Source: Plasmodiophora brassicae
Taxonomy: Eukaryota > Endomyxa > Phytomyxea > Plasmodiophorida > Plasmodiophoridae
DNA length: 64,000 bases
Direction of reading: 5' to 3'
Assembly (NCBI GenBank): GCA_039704465.1
Contig: JASFAU010000007.1
Span: 806,001-870,000, forward strand
The notes beneath the pieces are model-generated. The model searched no databases, was not told where the DNA came from, and was given only the letters and a program-made list of their open reading frames with translations. Below are positions 30,901-41,271 of the stretch, piece after piece (the first letter of the stretch is position 1; the number at the start of each line of letters is the position of its first letter). The translations under genes and the position numbers were made by a program.

Positions 30901-32043
30901 CGGATACGACAGCGCTCCCGATACAGGCGACTGCCGCTGGCTCTGCTGAAGCTGCTCCCGCTGCTGACGGGACCGGCAGTCTCCGCGGGGTTTTTTGGGC
31001 AGTCAGCCGCCCAGGCAGCGGACGGCGACGAATGACGCTCCGTGCGAATCCCCCCGGTGTGACTGGCACTAGACCTATATTAACAGGGCCGAGTACCAGA
31101 GATCGCAAACAAGTGTGCAGATCTAGGACGTGGTGGGTTAGGCATTGGCCCCATATTGCAGTGTTTGATGGGACCACGGGGCCCAACCTGTTCTGAGGCG
31201 GCGACGTCTGGCCAGGACGCGGCAGTTGGGCATTCACCCTTCTGTCTGTGGAACGGATATATGCGCCTAAATGCCTTTAAGTATCTCCATTCTGCAGTGC
31301 CAACATCACAGCGTTCCGTCCCCCAGAAGTCGGCGTTCTCACTCAGCCGCCCTTTACTGGCCTGTCGCCTGTCCCGAATTCACTGGGTTCGCTCGGTGTG
31401 AACGGTCCGTCGCCTGTTGCAATTCTACTTCCACAGCATTCATCTTGACTCTGAGATCGGAGGAGGACACCAACTCCAGGGACGCCGTCGTTTCACCAAC
31501 GACGTTACCAACCGCGTTGTTGTGCCATATAACCTCACGGAACCGTCAGACTGGAATATGAAGTGCCAGTTCCAAGCCCTCCTGGACTTTCCTGTTTTCC
31601 AGCAACCTGCCAGACGCCCGTCTTCTTCGTTTGTCGCCCGTCAACCGGTACAAACATTGACGGAGCACATCCGGGTACTGACGATCTCATGGAGTGATCT
31701 CGACCTTGTATCGCGTGGCATCGCCGCACTGACAAAGTTCGATTTATCGCTGAACCGCTGACAGTGCAGGCGGGCGCGACGTTCCGTCCGGTGCACTTAG
31801 AAGCCGTTACGACACCACCTACGGCATTGTCCAAACCAAGCTAACGGCATGAAGAGACGGCGAACCGCTGACATTCCCTATGACAGCACGATAAAAAGAC
31901 AAAGCATTTCGTTCTACAACATTCCAGCAAATCGCAATCAGTGAGAAACGGAACAGAGGGGACCTGTATCCATTTAGTCGCTTGGCAAACGAACGGTGAT
32001 AAAGTTACGCATGGAACAACTGGATCGCGCACGAGAGTCCTTT
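30901..32043. other. 1.1-kb interval without a supported gene
   Basis: Several short frames overlap on both strands. The longest distinct one is plus 31417-31761 (114 codons, QFYFHSIHLDSEIGGG...), with no recognisable motif. The left part must hold the zinc-finger gene's promoter and the right end the 3' UTR of SF1. I see no tRNA or repeat. Confidence 0.3.
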
Positions 32044-33682
32044 TCATTGGGCAGGGGGTGGCGGCGGTGGCGGGTACACTTGCCCATGAGGAGGAGCCCA
32101 GTGCTGATGCATAGGTGGCACATGGGATGGAGGAGGGGGAGGAGGATATGCGCCATAGTAAGGCGCCGCTGGCGGTGGATAAGGGGCAGGAGGATAGGCA
32201 CCGTGCGGCGGATACTGAGGCCACTGCCCCGAAGGTGGCGGAGGAGGCTGCCATCCCGCTGGTCCGGGTGGTGGAGGAGGAGGCGCTGCACCAGTCTGCG
32301 GTTCAGCAGGTGGTGGTGGAGCAGAAGCGTCGTCTTGCGGGTTTTGATCAGCAGGCTCGTCAGCGGGAGGGAGCGGATTCCCAGTCAGTTCGGACATGAA
32401 GTTTTCGTACTCGCTCTTGAGACGAGTTCGTTCGGCAGTGTTCACAGAACCACCGGTTGGGCAATCGGCTGTGATGTGGCCTCGATCGTGGCAGATCTCA
32501 CATCGGACGACAGCTGGGTTCCAGGCCGCGCCTGTTCTCTCTGGGCATCTGTCGACAAAGTGGCCACGTTCTCCGCACAGTCTGCAACGGATCTCATCAC
32601 GAAGCGTCCCGTTAATGGCCGCCAGTTCGCGCAGCTGCCGAGCTTTGTGCTCGTTGTTGTCTTCGTTGACGGGCTGAAGCAGCTTCTCAATCATGGATAC
32701 ACACAGCGACAGGTCGGCCTCGTTCTCCGCAGTGATAAGCACGTGCAGATCTTCGTTGTCGGAAGGGTGAGGTTTGTGCCGGCGACCTTCCTTTTGCGAG
32801 CCACGCCCACGAATTTCAATCTTGCAATTCGTCTCCTTCTGCATGCGCTTCTGTGTCAGTCCACGAGGTCCTAAGATCATACCACTGAACCACGCCCACA
32901 TCAGATACTGCCCGAACCATCAATACCAATTGGAAACCGCTTACCAGTACGAGTGCGGGCGAGAAAACTGGCCATCCCTGAACATACAGGTTAGGCACCA
33001 GTAATGAGGCGTGTAGGAAGCACAACTTACTCAGTCATAGGCTGGTCCTGTGGAATCATCAGTTTTGCAACAAATCGTTGCTTCTTGAAATCAGCTGGAG
33101 CTGCAAACTGTGGGTTCAGCTTGATGCTTCTTTCGATGAGCTCATTGCGCTCCTGCCATCAGAAATGTCAGCGAACGATCACGTCGTGCCGTCGTTTCGT
33201 GCACGTACCTTGACGAGGCGGTCGCGGATTCGCTGCTCACGAGTATTCGTCCGTTTTCCATGGGTGTCGTACTCGGGCGGTGGCGATGGCGACAGCAGCG
33301 TGGGGTCGTTTGGAATCAAGGCCTTGATGTTGGCCAATTTAGCCGTAATGTCCTGCATTCGCAACCGTACTGCGCCAAACGTCAGAACGCATGCGTACGG
33401 GAACGCATAACGACGACACGTACATAAATATACTTCGCGTTGTGTCTCCGACATCGCGGCCGTGGCCGCAGCCATCTCAGGCGTCAGAGGCACTTTGTCA
33501 ACTTCGGAGCCCCAACGCGATCTCCTCTTCTTCGGTTCGACGACATCGGACGCCGACCCCCAACGCGATCGCTTCGGCTTGCGCTGCTCCTCATCGTTGC
33601 CCGCCGCCGCCGACGACTCGCCATTCGCTCGCGCGGTCGTGTCGTCACTGTTCGGCGCTGACACTTCCACGGGATCCGTCAT
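32044..33682 (-). CDS. SF1: Splicing factor 1 / branchpoint-binding protein
   Basis: Exons 33682-33424, 33369-33209, 33152-33031, 32977-32945 and 32884-32044 (introns 53-60 bp) give 471 residues. The N-terminus has two R-S-R-W motifs (KRSRWGSA and KRRSRWGS), the U2AF-ligand type, and a helix-hairpin with [19 protein letters not shown] containing the conserved SPSP. A KH/QUA2 domain follows: [44 protein letters not shown]. Two CCHC knuckles are [14 protein letters not shown] and [14 protein letters not shown]. The tail is Pro/Tyr-rich. The protein recognises the intron branchpoint and recruits U2AF. The 33-bp exon 4 is inferred from splice sites and introduces a few extra residues before the KH loop. 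Confidence 0.9.
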
Positions 33683-34106
33683 GGTCGAGAGCGATACGTG
33701 TTTGAACGTTGACCGCCACTCGCACCGCGGACTTGCTGCTGCCCACGGACTTGTCACGTTAAAGCCGCGGACCCGCCCATGATGTGGTGCCTGCGTCTGT
33801 CGGGCGCGACCCCCCATCCGAGGAGAAAGGCAGCGATCGAGCGGGCGAACGGCGCATACGCGGCCTGAACCGACGGCCGCACCGATCAACTGCGAGGACG
33901 AGCCGAGCGGCGTTTGGTGCACGTTGGGCCAGGGTTCTCCTTCGGACTGTATCGGCAGGTTCGGGCGCGTATCCTCGACCTAGGTGTACGGTAGTGAGGT
34001 TGTCATCTTACCGTACTTGTAAACAATTTGAACCCGTCGCATACCGCATGGTTCGCGGGTGTGGTCGGACACCAGATCCCGCCGACCCACGATGTATTGA
34101 CAGTGT
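33683..34106. promoter_or_regulatory. Upstream region of SF1
   Basis: About 420 bp between the ABCG stop and the SF1 start, both minus strand. It should contain the ABCG 3' end and the SF1 promoter. A plus-strand open frame here lacks an ATG start and motifs. Confidence 0.35.
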
Positions 34107-36511
34107 TCATTCCGAGACGGACTCCAACACGATCTCGGGTTCGGGCGTGCTGGAGAGCTTCATCACCGGACGGGTCTTGTAATGGAATGCGACCGCGCCG
34201 ATCAGGAGCGCGCCAGTGCCCAGGGCGATATTGGCGGGAAGGTTCCAGTACAGACTGACGTCATTGAGGCTGAACTCCTCGATGACCATTTCACCCTCCG
34301 GCAGGCACAGCTGTTTCGACGATCGTTGGCAGTCGATCTTCAGCCCGTTAAACTCGTTCTGCGATATCCCGACGTACGCGTAGTGGACCTGAACGACGCC
34401 AGTAAATCACCAAACGTCGTACAAGGACAGGCCGGACGCTCCCTACCGTACTGAGCCACTTGATCCAGCGTACATACGGCGTTACAGACGGCAAGTCGAC
34501 GACTTGCCCGCCAAAGATGAGGGAGATGAGGACGAAGATTGACCCAGCAATCTGACCGACGAAAGCGTTCGGCGCCACGCCACTGATCGACACGCCGATC
34601 ATGCACGCGACCGCTGAATGGACGCAGAGGAACAGGACGAACGTGGCATACTTCGCCAGCGTGGCTTGCAGTCCGACGATCCAATACACAGTCAGCGCGA
34701 ACAGAAACGTCGATGATATTGGAAGGACCAGCGAGGCAATCGTCTGCGCCAGGAACCCAGACCATGACCGGTACGCGCCCGACGCCAGCTCCCGTTTGAT
34801 GATCGTCTTAATGGGCGGGAACGATGAAATGATTGGGATCATCGTCGTCATCCTGATCAAGGCATGGTTCAGATCTAACGCTGACAACATGTTGTCCATG
34901 AATGCTTATTACGTAGTGTGCACCGCAACGAGAAACAGGAGCCCAATGCGATTGATCCCGCCAGCGGCATCGTTCGGCATACGGAAGTACAGCGCCCCGA
35001 ACAAGACAATGAAGATACACGTCTTCAGCACGATCGCCTTGATGCTGGCCAGGTCCCTGGACACGTTGAGCATCGCTCGACGAGTCAGAATCCCGAGCTC
35101 CTTCGCAAACGAATTGCAGTAGTTGGCCGGCTGCAACGCGTCCGCTTCCGGTTCATCGTCGGCGGTCTCGAACACTTTGGCAACGTCGTGCGCGGTCGCC
35201 GCCACCCAGGCGTCGTGCAGCGTACAGATTCGCTCCAGCGACGAGATGCGCCGTTCAGGACTACGGAAATCGACAGTGATCGTGTCAATGAAGTGATCCG
35301 ACGGGTTCGTCAACGGCGGGCACGGGAACCCTAAGCGACATTGCCCAGTTGAGAGGGGCAACCCAGGCCGGTAGTTGTTCGTGGTTGGCATACCTTGGGC
35401 GGCAAAGTACTCGACGCCCTCCTGGATGCTGCCTGAAAACACGCACCTTCCGAGGGCGAGCAAGATGACCCGATCGAACATGTACCTGGATCAGCGGCTC
35501 AGGTGATGCAGCGCAAACGTGGCACGGGCGCGCGTCCTTACAGGATCTCGGTGCGCGGCTGGTGAATCGTCGTCAGAATGGTCTTGCGTTGTGCTTTGGC
35601 AAGCACGCGAAGCGTCTCGACGACCGACGATGCCGTGAACGCGTCCAGCCCTGACGTTGGCTGTGAACGATTCAGTCGGACAACAGACGTGCAGTGTGCA
35701 ATACAAGTTCAAAGACCTCATCGAGGAAGAGCAGGTCCGGATCCGTAACGAGCTCGCATCCAATGCAGACTCGTTTGCGCTCACCTCCTGAGATCCCGCG
35801 TTTGTCAGCGCTGCCGATGTACGTCTTGGCGCAGGCGCTCAGCCCAAGGCCCTCGATAATCGCATCAACCCGTGCCTCCTTCTCGCTTTGCGCCATCGTC
35901 GACGGAAGGCGCAACTGGGCAGCGTACAGGAGCGTCTCCCGTACGGTCAGGTTCTGGAACAGCACATCGTCCTGCTCGACGAACGATGCGATGCGGCGCC
36001 ATCGTTGAGGATCGCGCGGCTTGCCGTTCGCCAGGACCTTCCCGGACACGTCTCCAGATGCGATCCGCCCCGCCAGAACGTTCAGCATGGTGGTCTTTCC
36101 CGCACCACTGGAACCCAGGATCGCACAGATCTCGCCAGGGTTCACCTCGCCCTGTAGACCCTCCAGCAGATCGCGCGGGTCGCCACCGTCGATAATCGTG
36201 TACCGCAGGTCACTCCACGATAAGCGAATCCCAGAGGGTTGCTGGACTCCGCTTTCAAGGACAACGTCATCCGTCACGACCGTCTCTAGTGCACCTGGCT
36301 GCTGGACGACGTCGTCTACGAGGGCGACATCCTCCATGGCGGCTACCTCGACCTCCGGTTCGACGACGACGTTGTCATTCAGGGCAACGTCCTCCATGAC
36401 GGCTTTCTCTAGCAAATCTTGCACCTCGATATGCCGCTGGATGCTGTCGTCCCCCAGGGCAACATCGTCCGGCGCGCGTGCCTCCGTCGCATCGTGCATC
36501 TCGACCTCCAT
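34107..36511 (-). CDS. ABCG (White/PDR-type) half-transporter
   Basis: Exons 36511-35717, 35660-35542, 35485 to about 34924, 34874-34447 and 34388-34107. The first 90 residues are acidic with repeated E-D-V-A-L units. The ATPase has Walker A GSSGAGKTT, a Q-loop region SFVEQDDVLFQNLTVRET, signature GISGGERKR, Walker B LLFLDE and PTSGLDAFTAS, and H-loop TTIHQPR. The membrane domain follows with about six helices (TCIFIVLFGALYF, VLPISSTFLFALTVYWIVG, IAGSIFVLISLIFGGQVVDL, ALGTGALLIGAVAFHY) and YAYVGISQNEFNGL. It should dimerise and export lipids or small hydrophobic molecules. The junction at 34875-34924 could not be joined in frame with canonical sites; see findings. Confidence 0.88.
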
Positions 36512-36620
36512 CGGTCAGCGAAAAGTCCTCGCGGCAGTGGACTGCCAGAAATAGCTCGCACTTGTCACTGGTCGAGGTTACCACCTGCAGCTGCCCGCTG
36601 GATGTATGATTAGACCAGTT

Positions 36621-37872
36621 CTACGAGTAGTGGTGCACGGGTTGGAACTGGTGCTGGAAGAGGATGATGACGAGGACGACGGCGAGAATGCCGAGGAGGA
36701 CGGTCCCCGTTTGACGTAGGAAGCGCTCCTTGCGCTCCAGGACGGTAACGCGACGGTGAAGGTTCCGTCCGTCGAACGACGCGCCTACGTTGTCGAATCG
36801 CGATGCGTTCTGCCCCGCAGGGCTGCCGAGCGTCTCTTCTGGAGGAGGAACGCGCACGACGAGGTCGGTGTTGTCACCGCCGTGCCTGTACACGGCCCTG
36901 TTGTTCGCCACCAGCGTTGCTGGGTGCACCTCGGGGGCGAATTCCGGGCCCACCGTCTCGCTGTGCTCCGTGCCCAACGACGACGACGTCTCGTGCGCCT
37001 TGTCGCCTGAAACCTCAGCTTCGTTGAGCTCGACAGTGTGCCAAATCTCCTGCGGGTCGCTCGGTATGACAGCATGGCAGCAAACGCGCAGGACTGACCT
37101 CATTAGGGTTGCCATCCTTGCCACTGTCGTCGTCGTCATCGCCATCCACAAGGGTCATCTTGCCCGTTTTGGTGTCGTACAGGAACGTCTGGCGCCGTTT
37201 CCACGGTGTCACATGGTTGATCTGCGGGTGTCGACGTTAACGTGCCTGCCTGGCGCACCTGGAAGCAGGACGCGCCTACCTCGATTTCCTCCTCGGGTTT
37301 CTCAGCCAGCTCCCTGGTGATCCGGAGCACGTGGCCATCCTCAACCGGCGCGTCCAGCTTCCATTTATCTGTCGGGCCCTGTTGCGCATGCCACACCATC
37401 AACCACTCGACCTGGCGGCGGCGAAACGTCCCCGATTCATCGTACCCAGCCCGGTGTCTGCGCCAGCTGCAGGCGGATGCGTTCGACGGTCCCCATCGGG
37501 ATGTTGCCCACGCTCTTGTGCGCAGGCAGTCGCTTCGCTTGCTCCATTGTACTGCGTCTGACCGCAAACTCTCCATGCCTGGCACGCGCCACGGCCTCAC
37601 TCGTCAATACAAGGCCATGGACGGCACGCGCCTGTATCGTGTGTGGTTCCCGAGTCGTCTCACGGCTCCCGGTTTGCACTCCGCCCAGTCACTGCTTAGC
37701 CAGCTGTCCTGGGCACGGTTTTACGTCCCACACGGTGAAGAAGTTTGCCGTCTCAGTCGCCAGGAAGGTGGCCAGAGCCCAGAAATAGTGCATGCACCTG
37801 TTGGGGAGAGATACATGAGCCGCACCGGTAGAACGACTGCGATTTGGTGGCATCCGTTGGAACGATTGTCAT
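36621..37872 (-). CDS. VAP-like MSP-domain tail-anchored protein (5' part unresolved)
   Basis: The last exon ends in a coiled coil (RRVTVLERKERFLRQ) and one hydrophobic helix (TGTVLLGILAVVLVIILF) seven to nine residues from the stop, a tail anchor. Upstream exons give FAVRRSTMEQAKRLPAHKSV, GNIPMGTVERIRL and VEWLMVWHAQQGPTDKWKL, which align with the MSP fold of VAMP-associated proteins (vaFkvkTt...vG.i.pg...i.v). Introns at 37203-37254 and 37033-37081 are approximate; that near 37412 has two possible donors. A start at 37872 (MTIVPTDATK) is plausible but the exon linking it is not fixed. VAPs tether the ER to other membranes by binding FFAT motifs. The family call is moderate. Confidence 0.5.
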
Positions 37873-38137
37873 CTTTTCAAACGCTGTATGTTCCTGTTGT
37901 CTGTAGATAGCGATTGCCTGACTGCAGTGCAGGGGTGGAACGGAATCAGCTCTCGATGAACGGGATGGTCGTCTTTGGTGGGCCGTGGTCTTTGGATGCG
38001 CTGCCGACATATTACCTAACCGTTGCCTACCCATGCAATTACGGTCGAAATAGTGTTCGTCGGTGGTTTATTACGCGAGCAACAAGGCCTCGGGATACGC
38101 ATTCGCTCACGGGAGCGAAATCGAAGATCGAGGCTAG

Positions 38138-39649
38138 TTAATGGGTACTGGAGCTAGTTCCTTGTCCTTGACGCTTACTCTTGTCCGGCGTCGAAAGATT
38201 TGGAAAAGCAGGCCCATGGCGCTTAGTCTTATCGTTCGCCGAGCCATCCATAACCGTTGAAATTTTGGGAACGAACAGGATTACTAGCGTCGCGGCCGAC
38301 GCGAAGAAGATGGACATGTTCGACAGGACGAAGGACGACGATGGCTGGTCGGCATTGATGAACCCCAGTACAGGGACAACTATAACGGCAATCAGACTAG
38401 ATGTGAAGATGGACAACCCGATCTGCTTGGAGTCGTTCAGAGCCGGGATCTCCACTGTCCTGGTCTGGTAGGCGAATGCAGCCGCAAGCACAATGAGCGC
38501 GCCCTTGTAGATGTAAATGACGGCCAGGTACGTGCCGATGTTCGTCGATGAGCACTGAATGATGTATGGCTTTACAATGGAGTCTGAATCGTCATAGGAC
38601 GGTAATTGCACGAAGCTCGCCCCAAGGGGATCTCTCACCAGCCAAACACAGAGGATCACGAAATCCACACATAACATCATAATCACGGAGCGAATCAGCG
38701 TTGTCGTTTTGATAATGACCGTCTGAATCGATACCATTATTAGCATCCGGCGAGAAATCCTCAACAGCGAAACAGGACGTTACCTTCATCTCCTTGCTCG
38801 CCGAGAAGATCACGCTGACTCGGTAAGTCTTAGCGGCGAGACCGCCGAACGCCATGGTGAACCCAACGCAAAGCACAATGACCCGAGACGAACAAAGTCG
38901 ACCGATCTTCGCCACATCATCGCTTATACTTTCCTGCACCGCCGACAAGATGATGTAGACAAACGACAGGATGGTCCCCAAAATGATGCCGTTGTTGATG
39001 GTGGGCGATGACATCTTGATGAACGTCATGTCTTGATTGTAGACGTTGAACACGAGGAGGACCATCGCCATAATTATTCCCAAAGACGCGAACACAGTGA
39101 GTGCTAGGACGGCACCGGCAGATGCGCTCAGACGCGTCGATAACAGATGAGGAAACTCAACAGGAGGCGTTATCCGACCATCCGCCCACTGCACAGATGT
39201 GGACGTACCCTGCCACGATTGCAAGGTTGCGCCCAGTGTCGCCACATTTGCCCAGATGCAGGGTGTCGTGGAAGGATCGGCGTCGGCAGGTCGGTGACAT
39301 TGCCAGACAGCGTAGGTCCCAAGGCGGTTCCCGATACTGTCCAGTTGAATAAACCCAGTTGTCCCCATCATTGTCGTGGACCGAATCCCATTTAGGACCG
39401 ATGTCCGGTTCCACTGTAGGCCCGCCTGACGCATCTTGTGTAGGACAGTGAATCCCTGTATGTACGGCACGTCAATCACTGGCGTTCAATGCCAGCGGCC
39501 CACCTTACAAATACGACTGCATCGAAGACGTTCAGCTGGCCATCAAGTGGTGACTATTCAGCGGTCCATTCATGAGCGCATATACCCGGAACGTTGCAAG
39601 TGCAACATACCGGAATGCCGAACGTATTATCCGGGTTGGCTGTGTACAT
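38138..39649 (-). CDS. GABA-B-type class C GPCR with minimal ectodomain
   Basis: Exons 39649-39611, 39553-39509, 39455-38784 and 38722-38138 (introns 53-61 bp) give 446 residues. The 7TM_3 domain is clear: TVFASLGIIMAMVLLVFNVY, KMSSPTINNGIILGTILSFV, LCVGFTMAFGGLAAKTYRV, then TVIIKTTTLIRSVIMMLCVD, VWLVRDPL, IYKGALIVLAAAFAYQTR and GLSIFTSSLIAVIVVPVLGF. The N-terminus retains only the last part of a periplasmic-binding-like ligand domain (FDAVVFGFTVLHKM...GIRSTTMMGTTGFIQLD). Before the first Met there are two in-frame stops and no acceptor, so no full ligand domain fits. The natural ligand is unknown. Confidence 0.82.
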
Positions 39650-39928
39650 TTGTGTCCACGAGTTCAGGACGTCGGTGGTTTGCGGACCGAGAAACGTTGC
39701 AGTTTATTACTGGGAAACGGTTGTGCACCGGGCCACGGGCCCTTTGGCTACACAAAATAAACGATGCGCGCGCAAAACCGTCGAGCGCTGCGCATGTTTG
39801 CGCATTCGTCGCCGGCGTACCTTCAAGTCACTGGACGCTGCGCCAGCGGGGCCACTGAGCTATGTTGGTATAGCAATGACCGAGTACCTATTGTAATACA
39901 GCACTGTCAAATATAGCGTCGAGGGCGT

Positions 39929-41224
39929 ATGGCGTCGCCGGTGGACGCGACGTCGCTCGCGCACAAGCTATGGCAGCGGCACGGTCGGAAGAGCCTGCGC
40001 GCCCTGCTGTTGATCAGCGATTTGGAGCCGGGCACGACGAGCAAGGTCGTCGACTGCCTGCTGCATACGGCCAGGCACCTGTCGGGCGGCCTGCCCAAGG
40101 ACTATTACGTGCCGGGAAAGTACATGGCCGCTCTGATCGGCAACAAGCCCGCTGTCGAGCGCATCGAACGGTACCAGACGGAATCGGGTCAGCGCGGGCG
40201 CGTCTACCGCCATCTGGCGAACATCGACAATTGGCAGGGGAAGGTGTGGATCGTCCCGAACCATTACAACCCATGCTCGGGCCTCACCGAGTACTTCGAG
40301 GCGCTCTGCATATCGGTCAGCAGCTGGCACCCGGGCGACCTGACGAAGGCGATGGATTTCGCAACGGGTTCGCCGTCGTCGCAGTCGATCACGGCCGATA
40401 AGCTCGCGTACATGTATGGCGTATCGCCCGACACGCTTGGGCACCTGATGGACGATACCGGCGCCGCCATGTCTGAATCCATCGTCAGGCACCTGATTCG
40501 CAACGTGGCCTACTCGGGGCTGCGCGCCCACTCCAGACGGATCCTGGACCTGTTAGGCGATCGCGTCCCGGTCGCCATGAAATCCATGCCGATCGGCATG
40601 GAGAAGTTCCTGCTGAAAGCGTCAATGGGCCACCTGAAGGATCTGGTCGCCCACTGGCACCGGCTCGTCCAATCGAATGACAACCTGCCGAACAGCCAAC
40701 TGGCCTGCTTCGCGGCGATGCACGTCCTGGGCGCCAAATCGTTCCTGTACGTGTTCTCGGATGCCACTCCAGAATGGCGCCAGCATTGGATGGAACGCGC
40801 CTGCTTGGAAGGGCGGGCTGGCCTCGTCTCCTTCATGCTGACCCACCCTCTCTGGCAACACGTCGACCTGTCGAACGCCCTGATCAAGGCCCTTGCCCGG
40901 GGTTGGGACGTCTACTCCCTGGAACGCGTCAAAGGCGACATCCTGCAACGAAGGACCCGCCCGTATGTCTGCTATGCCGACGTGGAACATGACGCCGACC
41001 CGGTCCTGACCTGCTTTCGTCTCGTACTCGATCAACGCGCTGCGAACCTGGACAAGGACCCCGATAAGGAATCGTTCTGGCGCCTGCTCCTCGAGCTGAT
41101 CGCCGACCGCGACCTGCCCCGGTGCGCTCGTCGCATCGCCAAGCAGGTCCTCAGCGGCGTGAAGCAGTCGTTCGACGACGATGATGACGAGATGTTCCAG
41201 CCAGGTCCAGTAGCGAAGCGATAA
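39929..41224 (+). CDS. Hypothetical intronless protein, 431 residues
   Basis: A single frame from ATG 39929 with strongly GC-biased third positions, typical of coding here. The product is globular and helix-rich, with repeated patterns of about 30-35 residues (KLWQRHGRKSLRALLLIS, MGHLKDLVAHWHRLV, GRAGLVSFMLTHPLWQHVDL) that recall diverged ankyrin-like repeats, but consensus residues are missing. It ends with an Asp-rich stretch. No signal or membrane helix. Function not recognised. Confidence 0.7.
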   Translation: MASPVDATSLAHKLWQRHGRKSLRALLLISDLEPGTTSKVVDCLLHTARHLSGGLPKDYYVPGKYMAALIGNKPAVERIERYQTESGQRGRVYRHLANIDNWQGKVWIVPNHYNPCSGLTEYFEALCISVSSWHPGDLTKAMDFATGSPSSQSITADKLAYMYGVSPDTLGHLMDDTGAAMSESIVRHLIRNVAYSGLRAHSRRILDLLGDRVPVAMKSMPIGMEKFLLKASMGHLKDLVAHWHRLVQSNDNLPNSQLACFAAMHVLGAKSFLYVFSDATPEWRQHWMERACLEGRAGLVSFMLTHPLWQHVDLSNALIKALARGWDVYSLERVKGDILQRRTRPYVCYADVEHDADPVLTCFRLVLDQRAANLDKDPDKESFWRLLLELIADRDLPRCARRIAKQVLSGVKQSFDDDDDEMFQPGPVAKR

Positions 41225-41271
41225 AATCGGGCGCGTGCCTCGACCACGTCAGACACTGTCGTGCACGAGTA

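Noticed and set aside
33784..34182. Plus-strand 132-codon frame upstream of SF1
   Set aside because: It starts without ATG, overlaps the 3' end of the ABCG gene on the other strand, and has the Arg/Ser-rich composition of a shadow frame.
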